A DNA stretch of 64,000 bases from Rhynchopus sp. YZ270_cl-10 (GCA_964035575.1 OZ037903.1:1079001-1143000), one strand, 5' to 3'; positions 30,536 through 40,700 are shown, counted from the first letter of the stretch. The notes: generated from the letters alone by a model not told the origin. Numbers and translations: made by a program.

Positions 30536-31348
30536 ATGTATCGACACACACTTAACATAGAGGATTGCGAGAACATTGTGGAGTGTCTTGGTAGATACAC
30601 CCCGTCTACACAGCAATGGGAGACGGACCTCACCCTGGAGGATACATATTGGGGTGGTGTGACTACACTTCCTGGTGACAGTGCTGAGGCGGAGTACCCG
30701 CAGGATGTGCACACAGGGCACCCTATGGAGGAGTGGTGCAAAGGGGCCACAGACGCACCCAAGGCGTACGCACGCCTGCACTACCACGAGGCTCAGCAGA
30801 CTCTTCTTAGAAGCGACCTCATCAGAGAAACGTCGCTGCGGAGAGAGCAGCTTAGGAATAGCGTGGAGGCAAATGAAAAGGTATGTCGAGAATTGTGTTG
30901 TTTCCCCGCCCCTTTGTTCGATTTTTACCCCATACAGGTGGCCAGTCTGAACAGCTTGGTTGAACACCAGGAGAAGTTGATCGCAACGCTTTTTGGGCGG
31001 GTTTGGCCGGGTCCAGGGGAGACCTTCAGGGGTGTGGAGGGTGCAGTAGGTGTGCAGGCACCACCGTCGTCGTGTCAGAGCTTGGTCAGTGCGGAGGGTG
31101 ATGCCTGTGGTGGTGATGCTCAGAGTCGTAGTGTCGGTGTGGATGCCTTTCCGAGTCATCGAACGGTGAGAAAGCAAAAGACGCCCAAAACAGAGCCCTT
31201 AGATGTGAAAAGGGTAAAAAGCGCGAAAAGTACCAAAAGCGAAAGAACAGAAAGAGAAGATTCCACAGCGAAAAAAACCCCGAAAGACCCAGAGAAGCGT
31301 TTACGACGGAGCAAAGGTCCGTCAAAACGGCTGCTTGAGATAGTGTAG
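30536..31348 (+). CDS. Unrecognised protein with short helix and basic tail
   Basis: Exons 30536-30880 and 30938-31348, 251 residues. The 57-nt intron (GTATGT...ACAG) is a multiple of three without an in-frame stop, so an unspliced form would add 19 residues. Splicing joins VEANEK to VASLNSLVEHQEKLIATLF, a plausible short coiled coil (about 85-135). The last 55 residues are Lys/Arg/Thr-rich, and the end (PSKRLLEIV) resembles the C-terminus of the gene at 24647 (ASSRLLDII). No known domain is recognised. Confidence 0.65.
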   Translation: MYRHTLNIEDCENIVECLGRYTPSTQQWETDLTLEDTYWGGVTTLPGDSAEAEYPQDVHTGHPMEEWCKGATDAPKAYARLHYHEAQQTLLRSDLIRETSLRREQLRNSVEANEKVCRELCCFPAPLFDFYPIQVASLNSLVEHQEKLIATLFGRVWPGPGETFRGVEGAVGVQAPPSSCQSLVSAEGDACGGDAQSRSVGVDAFPSHRTVRKQKTPKTEPLDVKRVKSAKSTKSERTEREDSTAKKTPKDPEKRLRRSKGPSKRLLEIV

Positions 31349-31377
31349 AAATAGCGTTTTCTTCAACAACGTTATGA

Positions 31378-31404
31378 CCCCCTGATTGTTGCGACGACAG
31401 GGGG
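31378..31404 (+). terminator. GC-rich hairpin after the unrecognised gene
   Basis: CCCCCTG/CAGGGGG, 7 bp perfect, loop of 13 nt, 30 nt after the stop codon. Confidence 0.4.
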
Positions 31405-31488
31405 GAAGGGGCTGTGTTCCCATAATGTTTTTGTTGTTTTCTTTCCAGAGTTTTTCCAGCTCCGTAGAAAATGCATTTTTGTCTTGAA

Positions 31489-31511
31489 GATGTGCGCACA
31501 GAAGGCACATC
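31489..31511 (+). repeat. Family C stem-loop
   Basis: GATGTGC/GCACATC, 7 bp perfect, around GCACAGAAG. No internal loop in this copy. Confidence 0.6.
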
Positions 31512-31610
31512 CGCCTTGTGATAACCTCGTGGAGAGAACGAGATATCAGGGGTTGTTTTATTTTTGTGCCCCTTTTTCCAGATCATATACCATTTTTTGA
31601 ACCAAAATAG

Positions 31611-31662
31611 TGACTAAGAGGACACAAGAGGTCTTTCTGATCATCTTTTCCAACTTTTTCTT
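31611..31662 (+). repeat. Family A stem-loop, diverged
   Basis: TGACTAAGAG, ACACAAGAG, then TCTTTCTGATCATC and CCAACTTTTTC. The inner stem is weakened. Confidence 0.5.
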
Positions 31663-31720
31663 ATGTGTATGCCGCCCAATCGGTAAGCTCCTTTCTCTTT
31701 CAATTTCTCGTTTATTACAA

Positions 31721-31822
31721 GGTGACTAAGCACGAGAGGCTTGGGATCATCTTATAAATTTTTCTTTATTTTTGGTGTCTCCGTCCACAGAGGCGCTTTC
31801 ACCTCGAACTACCAACTTTTTT
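31721..31822 (+). repeat. Family A copy followed directly by a family B copy
   Basis: 31721-31772 is close to the family A reference (CTAAGC, ACGAGAG, GCTTGG). 31774-31822 is family B (CTCCGTCCACAGAGGCGC, then CCAACTTTT). Confidence 0.7.
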
Positions 31823-31832
31823 CCCCCCTGAC

Positions 31833-31870
31833 AGACACCCTGTCACGAGAAAGCCTTGTATTTCAAGTCA
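31833..31870 (+). repeat. Family G stem-loop
   Basis: ACACCCTGTCACGAGAAAGCC, then TTGTATTTCAA. Confidence 0.5.
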
Positions 31871-31939
31871 AAAAAATGTTTTTTGTTTTTCGCACGCCAC
31901 GCGCCCACAGTGGCGCATCTCAGCCATTTTTTTCTCGCA

Positions 31940-32171
31940 ATACCGTCCCCGTATTATACATTATGTACTGACCATAAAAAGGGTGAAACTCCCCTAAAAA
32001 CCCGGAAATGGTCAAACATTTTTAGGGTTGGTTTTTATTACAAAGACGGTATATCAAAGTTTCACTTGCCGTATTCGTACAAATTATCGACCGTACTAAT
32101 GTCCGACCTTTTCAGGATTTTTCTGGAAGTTTGATCTTTTTTACGGCCGAACATTTTTCCGAACACGGTAT
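31940..32171. mobile_element. Possible inverted-repeat element
   Basis: Ends ATACCGT/ACGGTAT, the first bases also found at the ends of 19095-19561. Inside, GTGAAACT ... CTAAAAA pairs with TTTTTAG ... AAGTTTCAC. Confidence 0.35.
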
Positions 32172-32306
32172 CTACTTCTAGACGTGCACAATCCTTATGA
32201 GGCCGTTTATCTAGACAAAAGCCTTCTATTTTTCTTGTTGTCCATCGTGGAGGGGGGAATCATTTTGTTTTGGGTAGCGTAAAGGTTCCTTGTTAACAGT
32301 GTCACC

Positions 32307-32358
32307 TGCGTACCACCGATGTACGGTGAGGCGTTTGACACGTTTCAGCTTCTCTTTG
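32307..32358 (+). repeat. Family B long-loop copy
   Basis: CCTGCGTACCA, CCGATGTACGG, GAGGCGTTTGACAC, TTTCAGC. The tip hairpin CCG/CGG is preserved. Confidence 0.65.
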
Positions 32359-32414
32359 TTTTGACAGCATTATTATTGGTACCTTTTGTCACCCTTTTTT
32401 TTCTTCTCCTTGAA

Positions 32415-32452
32415 GATGTGTATATGAGACGTATTCCTCTCTCAATTTTTCG
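32415..32452 (+). repeat. Family C stem-loop, diverged
   Basis: GATGTGTATATGAGACGTATTC, then TCAATTTTTC. Confidence 0.4.
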
Positions 32453-32800
32453 TTTAAATTCATACCGCCAGTTTATTTTGATTGTTCTCCACCATATTAC
32501 CCCTCTCTATTTTTGTTATATCCTGTATGTAGAACCAACACGACGCCCTTTGTTAACTTTTGTGTAATTTTTTTGAATGCTTCACCTTTCTGCCTTCTTT
32601 CCTTGAAGTGACCACATTGCTCTCCGCATTTTGTAACGAATTGTCGTAGAAGATTTTGTACGTACGTTACCGCGCCCATCCCCCATGCTCGCAAACCAGC
32701 ACTTCTCTTATTCCTGGGGCAGAAGGAGGAGGGCGCGGTTTGGAAGGATTGGCAAGGATTTCCCCGCAAACTGCCTCCGCTGCACTTTCAATGTCCTAAT

Positions 32801-32909
32801 TGGGGTGTCCTAGGGGTACCACACTAACACCCACGTTCACATGCTTTCACACCCTTTCACCCCATTACACCCCATTTCGCATGAATTACCTCGTGCCCAG
32901 GACACCCCA
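32801..32909. mobile_element. Possible 109-bp inverted-repeat element
   Basis: Perfect 11-bp ends TGGGGTGTCCT/AGGACACCCCA; the interior is C-rich (CACCCCATT blocks). No clear target duplication. Confidence 0.4.
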
Positions 32910-33048
32910 TCTCTTCTAAGGTGTTCACCATACCCATATGCAGCTTAAGTGCATTTTTTAAAACCCTTTCCCCCTCAAAAAAAATCCTTCAATTTCCCCA
33001 GGGGTTTAACGCCGGGGTGGTTCCCACCCCCAAATAGAACGGAGCACC

Positions 33049-35133
33049 ATGGAGCAAGCGAACAACCCCTTCACGCATGTGTTTGCGAAGGGGGCGCCTG
33101 TGTGCGACCGGGGTGGGGAGGCGCACGACAAGGGGCCGTTCTTTGAGCTGGGGTGCGGGCATAGTCTCTGCCAGAACTGTGTGCTGGTGTCTGCGAAGGA
33201 GTGTGCGTTGTGCAGGTGGCAGCCGCATCCGTGTATATCAGATATGTTCAGCAAGTATTGTCCCTTTGTGACGCCGTCCTCTGAGGCAGTTGTGCAGGCC
33301 CCTGTCACAGATGGTGCCAGGTTCAACGCGTTTGGCTTCTACCTTGGTGCCTCGCTTGCAGTTGAGATGTGCTTCCTCTTCCTCAACCGTGTCTTCACGG
33401 AAGCCACTGCAGAGCAAAGCATCAAATCTGTGTTCCGCTCCATCGGTGACACTGTGCCCGATCAATTCGTGGAAAGCATCGTCCACGACGTCCACTGGCG
33501 GAGTCTCTCCATTGCGGACACATGCATCTACCGGACCACCGCAGAAGCGCCTCTGGGCAACCTCGCTGTGCGGGTGGCTAATGTGAGATTGCAAGGCAGC
33601 GACTGTGCGATGGTGCTCTGCAAGCATGTTGTGCATCTGTCCCTCTTCCTCGAGGGGAAGTCGAAGAGTCATGTCTTTGACCCCTTTGGTGTGGGGCGGT
33701 GCAGGCTGCCATGTGTGTCGACGTTTCAGAGTGATGCTGCGTTGTTGGCATATCTGGCCACGCGTTTGCGGAACGGTGCATCACCGGATTTGACACAATG
33801 TCCTCTCGAAGCGGATCTGCAGGTTAGTGTCATTGTGCAGCAGGCGCCGACGGTGTTCGAGCACAGCAACAGCAACACCGCAACAGCCATAGCCACAGCC
33901 ACAGCCACGACAGTCAACACCAAACGCGATGCCGCCATGAACCGCAACGTCCTCTCCCCCGTCTCCATGCAACGTGATCACAGCGCGCAGGAGCGAGAGC
34001 TGCCGCAAGAGCTTCTCCCGCCACCAAGGAGCTTTGCTTCGTATGAACCCGAACCCAGCATACACAGCATCCACAGCAGCCTCACTGCGAACCCCGGCAG
34101 AGGAGAGTCCGTCGCCACTGCAGCGTCGGGGACGTCGCGTGCGTCGTCTCTTCAAGAAGCGGCGCTGGGGCTGCCCGAGGCACCCTGGCTGAGTGGTGTG
34201 CGCACGTCTGGCATCATGGACGAGCACTTCCACGGTACACAGCACATCGCTGCCGCAGAAGCAAGAGAACGGCGACAGCTGCAAGACTGGGCACGTGTTG
34301 CGATAGGCACAGTGCGGTGCTCGCTGCACCTCCGGCAGAGCCCTGCACCCACATTGAGGCTGGGGTACACAGGGGTGGTGTCTCCTGCATCAACGTACCG
34401 TCCACTGAGACAGACACAGCCGCACCCCTTTTTGAGTGTCCTTCGGCGAACTGAACGGCAGGAACGGGAGCGGCCGCTCTCGAGGGAGCAGAGGGATGTG
34501 CCGCCGCAGCCGCAGCAGCAGCAGCAGCAGCAGCCCCCTGAGGTGGAGGTGTCATTGCTGGCGGGGGCGCTCGATTTTTCGAATATTTCGTCGCTTGCGT
34601 CGTGCCCGCCATCACCGTCGCCAGCAGGCCTCTCCGAGCTGCCGCAGCACCGCTCCGTATCGCAGGCCATCACCGCAGTGTCCGGGGCAGAGGCAGACGA
34701 CGTTGCCTCCGTGCTCGTGGAGACATTCGCATCACACAGCTCTGCAGTGTCCAACTATGAGAGTGCCCGGTCCGGGTCGTGGGTGGAGCGGGAACGGGAG
34801 AGGGAGAGGGGTCGGCAGAGTGTGCTGCGTGCTGAGTCGGAGCGGAGTGTTGTGCAGGGTGCGCGGTCGGGGGTGTCGGTGGGTTCTGGTGTTGCGAGTG
34901 TTGGCGTTCCCAGTGGTAGTGGTGCGGCTAGCACTGTGCGCTCTGGTGGTGGTGGTGGCAGTATTGCTGGTGATACTGCAAGCATCTCTGGCCGTGCCGC
35001 CGACCTCCTCCTCCGCGACCAAGCCCACGAACGAGCCTCCTTCAGCAAATGCGAAGAAGGCGCCTGGCGTGCCCTGCGTGACTGGGAAAGCATAAAACAC
35101 TCCTTTATCGTATCGCGGTCTAGGAAAATGTAG
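33049..35133 (+). CDS. Protein with degenerate RING finger and possible papain-like core
   Basis: Single exon, 694 residues. The N-terminus has C-x16-CGH-x2-C-x2-C-x7-C-x2-C (about 19-55), which is RING-like but lacks the first Cys of the usual leading CxxC. Residues about 85-265 are folded in character (FGFYLGASLAVEMCFLFL ... SHVFDPFGVGRC ... DAALLAYLATRL). The HVFDPFG and LLAYL blocks recall the late part of papain-like deubiquitinases, but I see no confident Cys box, so this is tentative. From 290 on the protein is low complexity, with a Gln run (34515-34535) and an Arg-Glu segment. A ubiquitin-related role is a hypothesis. Confidence 0.6.
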   Translation: MEQANNPFTHVFAKGAPVCDRGGEAHDKGPFFELGCGHSLCQNCVLVSAKECALCRWQPHPCISDMFSKYCPFVTPSSEAVVQAPVTDGARFNAFGFYLGASLAVEMCFLFLNRVFTEATAEQSIKSVFRSIGDTVPDQFVESIVHDVHWRSLSIADTCIYRTTAEAPLGNLAVRVANVRLQGSDCAMVLCKHVVHLSLFLEGKSKSHVFDPFGVGRCRLPCVSTFQSDAALLAYLATRLRNGASPDLTQCPLEADLQVSVIVQQAPTVFEHSNSNTATAIATATATTVNTKRDAAMNRNVLSPVSMQRDHSAQERELPQELLPPPRSFASYEPEPSIHSIHSSLTANPGRGESVATAASGTSRASSLQEAALGLPEAPWLSGVRTSGIMDEHFHGTQHIAAAEARERRQLQDWARVAIGTVRCSLHLRQSPAPTLRLGYTGVVSPASTYRPLRQTQPHPFLSVLRRTERQERERPLSREQRDVPPQPQQQQQQQPPEVEVSLLAGALDFSNISSLASCPPSPSPAGLSELPQHRSVSQAITAVSGAEADDVASVLVETFASHSSAVSNYESARSGSWVERERERERGRQSVLRAESERSVVQGARSGVSVGSGVASVGVPSGSGAASTVRSGGGGGSIAGDTASISGRAADLLLRDQAHERASFSKCEEGAWRALRDWESIKHSFIVSRSRKM

Positions 35134-35357
35134 GGTTTTTGTGTGGCTTTTTATTTGACAAAAAAAATTAGAAATTGGGGGGTGAACAGATGCGAATAGT
35201 GCATCATAGAGTCAGTGTATGTTGTTGTTTTTTTTCTTTTTCGTCATTGCCATATTTTTTTTTGCTGTATTTTAGAATAGTGCCAGTTTATTTTTATTTG
35301 TAACCGCTCCCCAATACGTTTAAAAAGAAACGTGGTCCACATCAGACCAGTATTTCA

Positions 35358-35402
35358 GTGCCTGCGTCCCCGACGTTTGGACTATCAACTTCAATTTTTT
35401 TT
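35358..35402 (+). repeat. Family B stem-loop
   Basis: GTGCCTGCGTCCCCGACGTTT, GGACTATCAACTTC, T run. The loop is shortened and the right arm has lost GCG. Confidence 0.55.
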
Positions 35403-35473
35403 TAGAGAGGGGGCAGTGGGGGGGAGGTATCTTAGATCAGCTGTGATTTTGTTTTGTTTTTTTTATTCGTTTA

Positions 35474-35520
35474 GGTACACTGTTCACGAGAGGGCTTTGT
35501 ATTTTCAACTCTACCTTTAT
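35474..35520 (+). repeat. Family G stem-loop, reference copy
   Basis: GGTACACTGTTC, ACGAGAG, GGCTTTGTA, then TTTTCAACTCTACC. TACA/TGTA is the outer stem. Confidence 0.65.
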
Positions 35521-35703
35521 TCGTTTCAAAGGTTCCCTTGGTCAAACAGCATTTCTCTTGGCTGTGATGAGTGGTTGTTATGTGCCCCTTTATTTTCGTG
35601 GCAAGAACAGAGAGGCTCAGAGCTATCATCAGACAGTCTCTCTTTGGCTCTTTCGTCCGTTGGGGCGTCTCTTCAATTTCATCCCCCTCCTTTTTTTAAC
35701 CAA

Positions 35704-35748
35704 GGTGACTAAGCACGAGAGGTTTAGAATTTAATAAACTTTTCTTTT
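35704..35748 (+). repeat. Family A stem-loop
   Basis: GGTGACTAAGC, ACGAGAG, GTTTAGAAT, then TTAATAAACTTTTC. The inner stem is kept through a wobble pair. Confidence 0.7.
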
Positions 35749-35819
35749 GAGCGGTTGTGAACCCGCCTCCGTTCTCTTACGGGGGTACGGAACACCCACA
35801 TCCATCTCTCAGCACCCTT

Positions 35820-35932
35820 TGCATGAGACTCGACTGAGATGCGTTTTAGTACGTTTAGCACGTTTCAACTGCTCTTTCTTGTAATGTGTCTGCGGTCCGC
35901 CGATAAACGGTGCGGCGTTTTGCATCGTTCGG
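35820..35932 (+). repeat. Family F copy followed by family B long-loop copy
   Basis: 35820-35880: TGCATGAGACTCGACTGAGA, TGCGTTTT, GTTTCAACTGCTC. 35884-35932: TCTGCGGTCC, CCGATAAACGG, GCGGCGTTTTGCAT. Confidence 0.65.
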
Positions 35933-36108
35933 CTGCATTGAATATTGTTCGTTTGTTCCTTCAAAGTTTGCACTCCTTCCCCTCCCGTGAGACAAGGGAA
36001 AATGGGTGGCCCTGACGTTTTGACCCCATGATGCCCTTAGACCACATAAATTTGCCTTTGTTTCCCTAGATACAATCTTGTACTAGGGGTTTTTCCGTTC
36101 TTCAAAAA

Positions 36109-36135
36109 GATGTGTGTTGAGAGGCACATATGCTA
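36109..36135 (+). repeat. Family C stem-loop
   Basis: GATGTGTGTTGAGAGGCACATA; the loop reads TGAGAG and the tail is short. Confidence 0.5.
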
Positions 36136-36178
36136 GTTCACATGACGGTGCGGGGGAAGCCAGTAGGTTTCCTTGCCT

Positions 36179-36275
36179 TCTGTTGGCCGGAGGGTGTTTT
36201 TGTGCTTTCATCCGGATTGGCTGGCATCGTATGTGGGTTAGTCAGAGGTGTGCCTGCATCAACTACCATTTCCTT
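36179..36275 (+). repeat. Family H repeat, copy 3
   Basis: TGTTGGCCGGAGGGTG, GTGCTTTCATCCGGATTGGC, GTCAGAGGTGTGCCTGC, ATCAACTACC. Confidence 0.6.
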
Positions 36276-36899
36276 TTGCTCATTGAATCAACAAACAAAA
36301 TTACGACGACGCACATTTTCAAGCGTTCTCATATTTTTTTGTTCAAATAAACGTTGACACGAGAGTAGAGATCCACGCACAGTTCGTCGGTTGCACTCAT
36401 ATTTTTTGTGTCGTTTTTCCCCCAAAAAAAGAAGAAAAAAATAGGTTGTGGTCAATAGTCAAATTTACCATCGGGCAAAAAGCCCCAATGTTTTGTCCAC
36501 ATCAAAAAGAGTTTCTTTAATCTGCGTTGCGCGTTATGACATTGTTTATGTTTGTTTTTTGTGCGTGTTTAGGGGGTATTTTTTATCTCTTTTGCCGCAC
36601 ATCCTCCTTTCCCTGACACATTGCTACGCAAAACGCGCATCCAGAGAAGACAATAACTACCTCAGATTGATGTTACGAACACAACCCCACAAAAAAAACC
36701 TCCCCTTGTACCACCCCCCGAAATGTAGTCATATCATCGCCAGAAGGTTTTTTTGTTTCGTTTTTAAACCAATTTTTGGTGGTCCTGAGCGAGGCTGTGG
36801 CTCCCATCTCTAACCAGTATTTCCTAATGATGGCAGTATTATGAGAGCCCATTGGAATACGCAAAAATACATCAAAAAAAATACATCACAATACGTATT

Positions 36900-37057
36900 T
36901 GGTGCTCCTGAAATAAAAAATATCAAGTACGCAACAACTACGCACTAAGTACGCAACAACTACGCAATATAGGGTATTCCTGTATTTTTTTTTTCCGTGC
37001 ACAAAGTGCGCAACAAGTACGCAACAAGTGCGCAAAATGGGGTTATCAGGAGTACCA
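36900..37057. mobile_element. TIR element with GTACGCAAC units, copy 2, nested at the MITE centre
   Basis: Ends TGGTGCTCC and GGAGTACCA; GTATT is duplicated on both sides (36895-36899, 37058-37062). Removing it and one GTATT restores the palindrome ATCACAATAC/GTATTGTGAT. Confidence 0.88.
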
Positions 37058-37112
37058 GTATTGTGATGTATTTTTTTGATGTATTTTGTGTATTTCAATG
37101 GGCTCCTATCAC

Positions 37113-37170
37113 CAAACATGTTGGCACGTACGTAAAACGCACAAAAAATAATCAAAAAAAACGCGCAATG
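37113..37170. mobile_element. 58-bp insertion in the right arm of the MITE
   Basis: Flanked by ATCAC on both sides (37108-37112, 37171-37175); the other MITE copy has a single ATCAC here. The ends CAAACATG and CGCAATG show little inverted similarity. Confidence 0.65.
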
Positions 37171-37767
37171 ATCACAACACTGCCATCATTATTATTTTCA
37201 CCCCCCTATCTCTCTCTTCTAAGAGATTCGTTCATCTTTCAAAGATTCGCTATTTTTTTTTTCTCTTCTTCTTCCTGCATCTCCTCCTGGGTGGCAAAGT
37301 GTATTTGATTTCTTTGTGGTCATTCATAGATGGTATAACCTCAAACAGCTCCACTTCCATCCAGAAAATTTGTTGTTTTTTCCCCCTCCCCCCCTTTTCC
37401 TCTTAGGGGAATTCGCAAAAATAATTAATTTGCTTCCCTTCTCTCCTCCCCTCCCTCCCCTCTTCTCCCCACCTAAATGTCTGCCTCTTTTTTTTCTAGA
37501 TTTCAAAAAAAAAGTACAGCGCTCCATTTATCTTACCTTCTTCACTTTATTTCCTGTCTCTCTCTCCCCAATAAATATCACCCATTACAGAACAACACAC
37601 ACACAAAACACTTTTTCTTTCTTGCATTATACACCTTTTCAGTGTTCTAGAAAATTTTTATTCTTCCAAATTTTGTTATAGTATAGACAGCGTTTCCCTT
37701 CTTTTATTCCCTTTTTTAGAGGTACCTACACAGCCCCCCCCCTTGCTCTGTGAGGTCGATTCATGTC

Positions 37768-40700
37768 ATGACTGAAATACGGCAGAACCCGCGAATGACT
37801 GCGGTTCTTTCTTCTTCCTCCTCCTCCTCCTCATCTTCATCTTCATCTATCCGTGTGTTATTAGTACTGTCGTTGCTGTTTAGTGCAGGCGGGGTGCCCT
37901 CCATTTCACCATCATCTGTTCGCGAGGCTGGGGTAGGTGGGGTACGGACGACAGGGGGGGCTGTGGTGACTGTTGCGGGGGCAACGTGGAATGTGTTGTC
38001 AACCACTGCGGCAGACAATGTGGCTGCTGCGATGAACTCTATGGTGGGAAGTTATACGGGATGTGCGTCGTGCCCGACCCCACCGTCACCTTCTATATGG
38101 GCGTGCACCTTTTTTGATGCAACCGGCAGTGGAGGAGGCAATGCTGTCCCCGCCAGAGTAGAATGCAGCTGTGAAGATCCCTATTTCGATATCTTCCGCG
38201 CAGCAGACTATACCCTCGCATCCTGGGTCGACGACGCCGCTGCAACACACTCAACAACCACATTCCAAATCGCATCGGCCAAGGGATCCGTTCAGATGTA
38301 CACCAACGCGTCAGCAGGGTCACCTGATATGCTTCCCCCTACAACGCAGGTGTTGACGATAGGGGCGGATCCTAGTATAGGGTATGTAGGTGGCAGTGTG
38401 ACAATCCCGGCCGCGATCTACACAGAGGAAGACTTCGCGGCAGGTGGGGAGTACGCAGAGGTGCTGCTGCTTGGGGAGAGTTGGAATGATGGGACTCAGA
38501 AGAGCCTGCCCGCATCGTGGCGGGCGGCAGTCAGCTTTGATGCTCTGGTGAACCCAGGGAACCCATTGAACCCAACAGGGTTTAACACCTTGAAGGCCAC
38601 GTTGCTGCCGGATGATGCAAGCTATCGCCTGCTGACGTTGTTCCATCCGAATAATATCAACGATGTGCTGCGTGCGACGTTCTCTAGAGAAGAGAGATTT
38701 GACATCTCGCAACACGAAGTCGTGCAGGTCACCATCCAAGAGGAGGCAGTCCAATCAACGTCGCCCTTTGGTGGTGTCCCCGACTCTTCTGGTGTTTCCT
38801 TCGAGATCTGGCCTCTCCCTGGTATCGTCAACTTTACCGGTGTTACATCCCCTCTGGTGTTTTCTGAAGAGCAGCTCCGTGCAGGAGAGGTTCAATTCGA
38901 GTTGACAGTCTCCCGCGACACCTGGGACCCATCGTTCAACTGGTTGACGTTCAGGAATTCGCTGAATTCGGATCGCCCAATCACAACCGAGGTGAACGGA
39001 TGGCAGTCTCGGAGAACAGTCTTCTTGGCGGACCCTGCGAACATTGTTCGTGTAGATGACTATAGAGTGACCGTACAGCTCACGGCCGACCCGTCGTATG
39101 ACATCTCATCGATAGAAACGATCTCCTTCGACTTCCCCGGGTGTGCGAACTACAAGCGTATCCGTGTCCTCCCTGTCGGAACGGAGTGCACGCCGGACTT
39201 TGTGATGAAGAGCAAGCTGCAGCCAATCACATCGCGCATCGAGCTGCAGATCAAGCCCACCGCAGGGACACTGACGCTCCTGCCCTCGATGTACATCTCT
39301 GAGTGTGACATCCGCGAAGGGACCACCATTACCCTGAAGCTTGAGAATGAGTTCTGGGGCGCCGACGACGCGGCAGTGAAGGCCAAGGTGTTGGAGATGC
39401 TTGTGTCCGACACGTCTGCGTCGCAGCGTCCTCAGGGCGAGCCTGCGGGGTGGAACGCACTGAAGAGCGTCATCGCACCGACCACTGGGATGAGCATCGA
39501 CAGCACCCGGACGGAGCTGACGATTGCTCTTGGCCCGTCCGTTGCGTATGACATTGCGGGGAACGAGACGATCCAGTTCTCGGAGACGTTGCGCTGGAAG
39601 TACGACGCAGCTGGTGTGTTGTTTGCGTCTGGGAACATGCCGGTGTCGAATGCGACCATCGAGGTCACACCTGAGTGCCACAAGCTTGAGACCACCACAT
39701 CGTGCAGGCAGGATGTGGCATGTGGCCCTACCACGAACTGTCTTTGCATGGAGTTCGACGAATTGGATCTGCGACAGGGTGCCGCAGTACTGACCCTCTC
39801 GCTGCCCATCGGTGAGCAGTGGGTGTTGAACGAGACCTTGCCTGAATCCCTCCTGCAAAGCATCAACTGGGTGTCGCGCACCGAAGGCTCCAAAAAGGAT
39901 TGGGACGGTGCCCTCACAGACCGCTCCTTTGGCGACCCCGCTAACGCAAACGACACAAACCTCCCTTGGGGTTTCCTCGCAAAGCGTGCCATGAGCGACG
40001 ACTTCGTGCGTCTCTCGCGCATATCCGACCAGATCATCACATTGACCTTCAGCAACCCCGCCTACGACATCCACACCACAGAGTGGATCTCCTTCAACAT
40101 CCCAGACAGCTTTGTTGTGTCCGGCATTGCCCCCTCTGCCACCGTTGAGTTCAAGGTGACACCCTTCACGCCCATCGTGACCACGTTCCCAGCCACCTTC
40201 GAGGTGTACCAATGCGACATACAGGGGCCGAAGTACCGCAGTGGTGCCTCGCTGTCGTCGAATCTTGGAGAGAGTTATGTGCGGCGTGCGGAGAATCAAC
40301 TGTGTGGTGCGACGGACGCAAGCTTGGGGACGTTTGGGAGTCTTATCGACTGTGCGCAGGCGTGCTATGTGAAGGCAGGGTGCAAGTTCTTCAGCTACGG
40401 CTTCAACACCTTGGACCAGCAGTGCATCCACGAGGCAACAACACTGGCCACATGCCCAGAGGGCTTCACTGCGGGGGATATGCACTTCTACGAGCTTCCC
40501 TTGGATGCAATTCGTTTTGGTGTTTCTCTCGATGTAGGGACCTGGGATGTGACTGGCGACGACCTTCGTGCAGCGTTCGGCCCTTCGTACTCGAACTTTG
40601 TTGCGAACATCCACACACTTCTGCCGCCAGGCTCGATCGTGCTACCGTCAAACAACACTATCATGTTCGAGATTCAAGCAGACCCAACGTTTTTCCTTGC

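Larger units (their letters stand above)
31349..33048 (+). other. Spacer with stem-loops and small inverted-repeat elements
   Basis: No gene. It contains family A twice, B twice, C twice, G once, and two weak inverted-repeat elements (31940-32171 and 32801-32909). Confidence 0.6.
36827..37189. mobile_element. Fold-back MITE copy 2, carrying two later insertions
   Basis: Ends ATGATGGCAG and CTGCCATCAT, flanked by TA on both sides (36825-36826, 37190-37191). Same family as 17518-17639. Two insertions, each bounded by 5-bp duplications, interrupt the fold-back. Confidence 0.85.
35134..37767 (+). other. Spacer with stem-loops and a nested mobile element
   Basis: No gene. It holds family A, B, C, F, G and H copies, and at 36827-37189 a fold-back element with two insertions. 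37190-37767 is C- and T-rich with nothing else recognised. Confidence 0.6.

Noticed and set aside
37750-37767. GTG as start of the giant gene
   Set aside because: No reason for a non-ATG start; ATGs at 37768 and 37795 both precede the signal peptide.
39106-40614. Minus-strand open frame of about 500 codons
   Set aside because: It lies antisense to the giant protein gene, whose plus frame has clear repeats. GC-rich third positions open such antisense frames, and the translation shows no domain.
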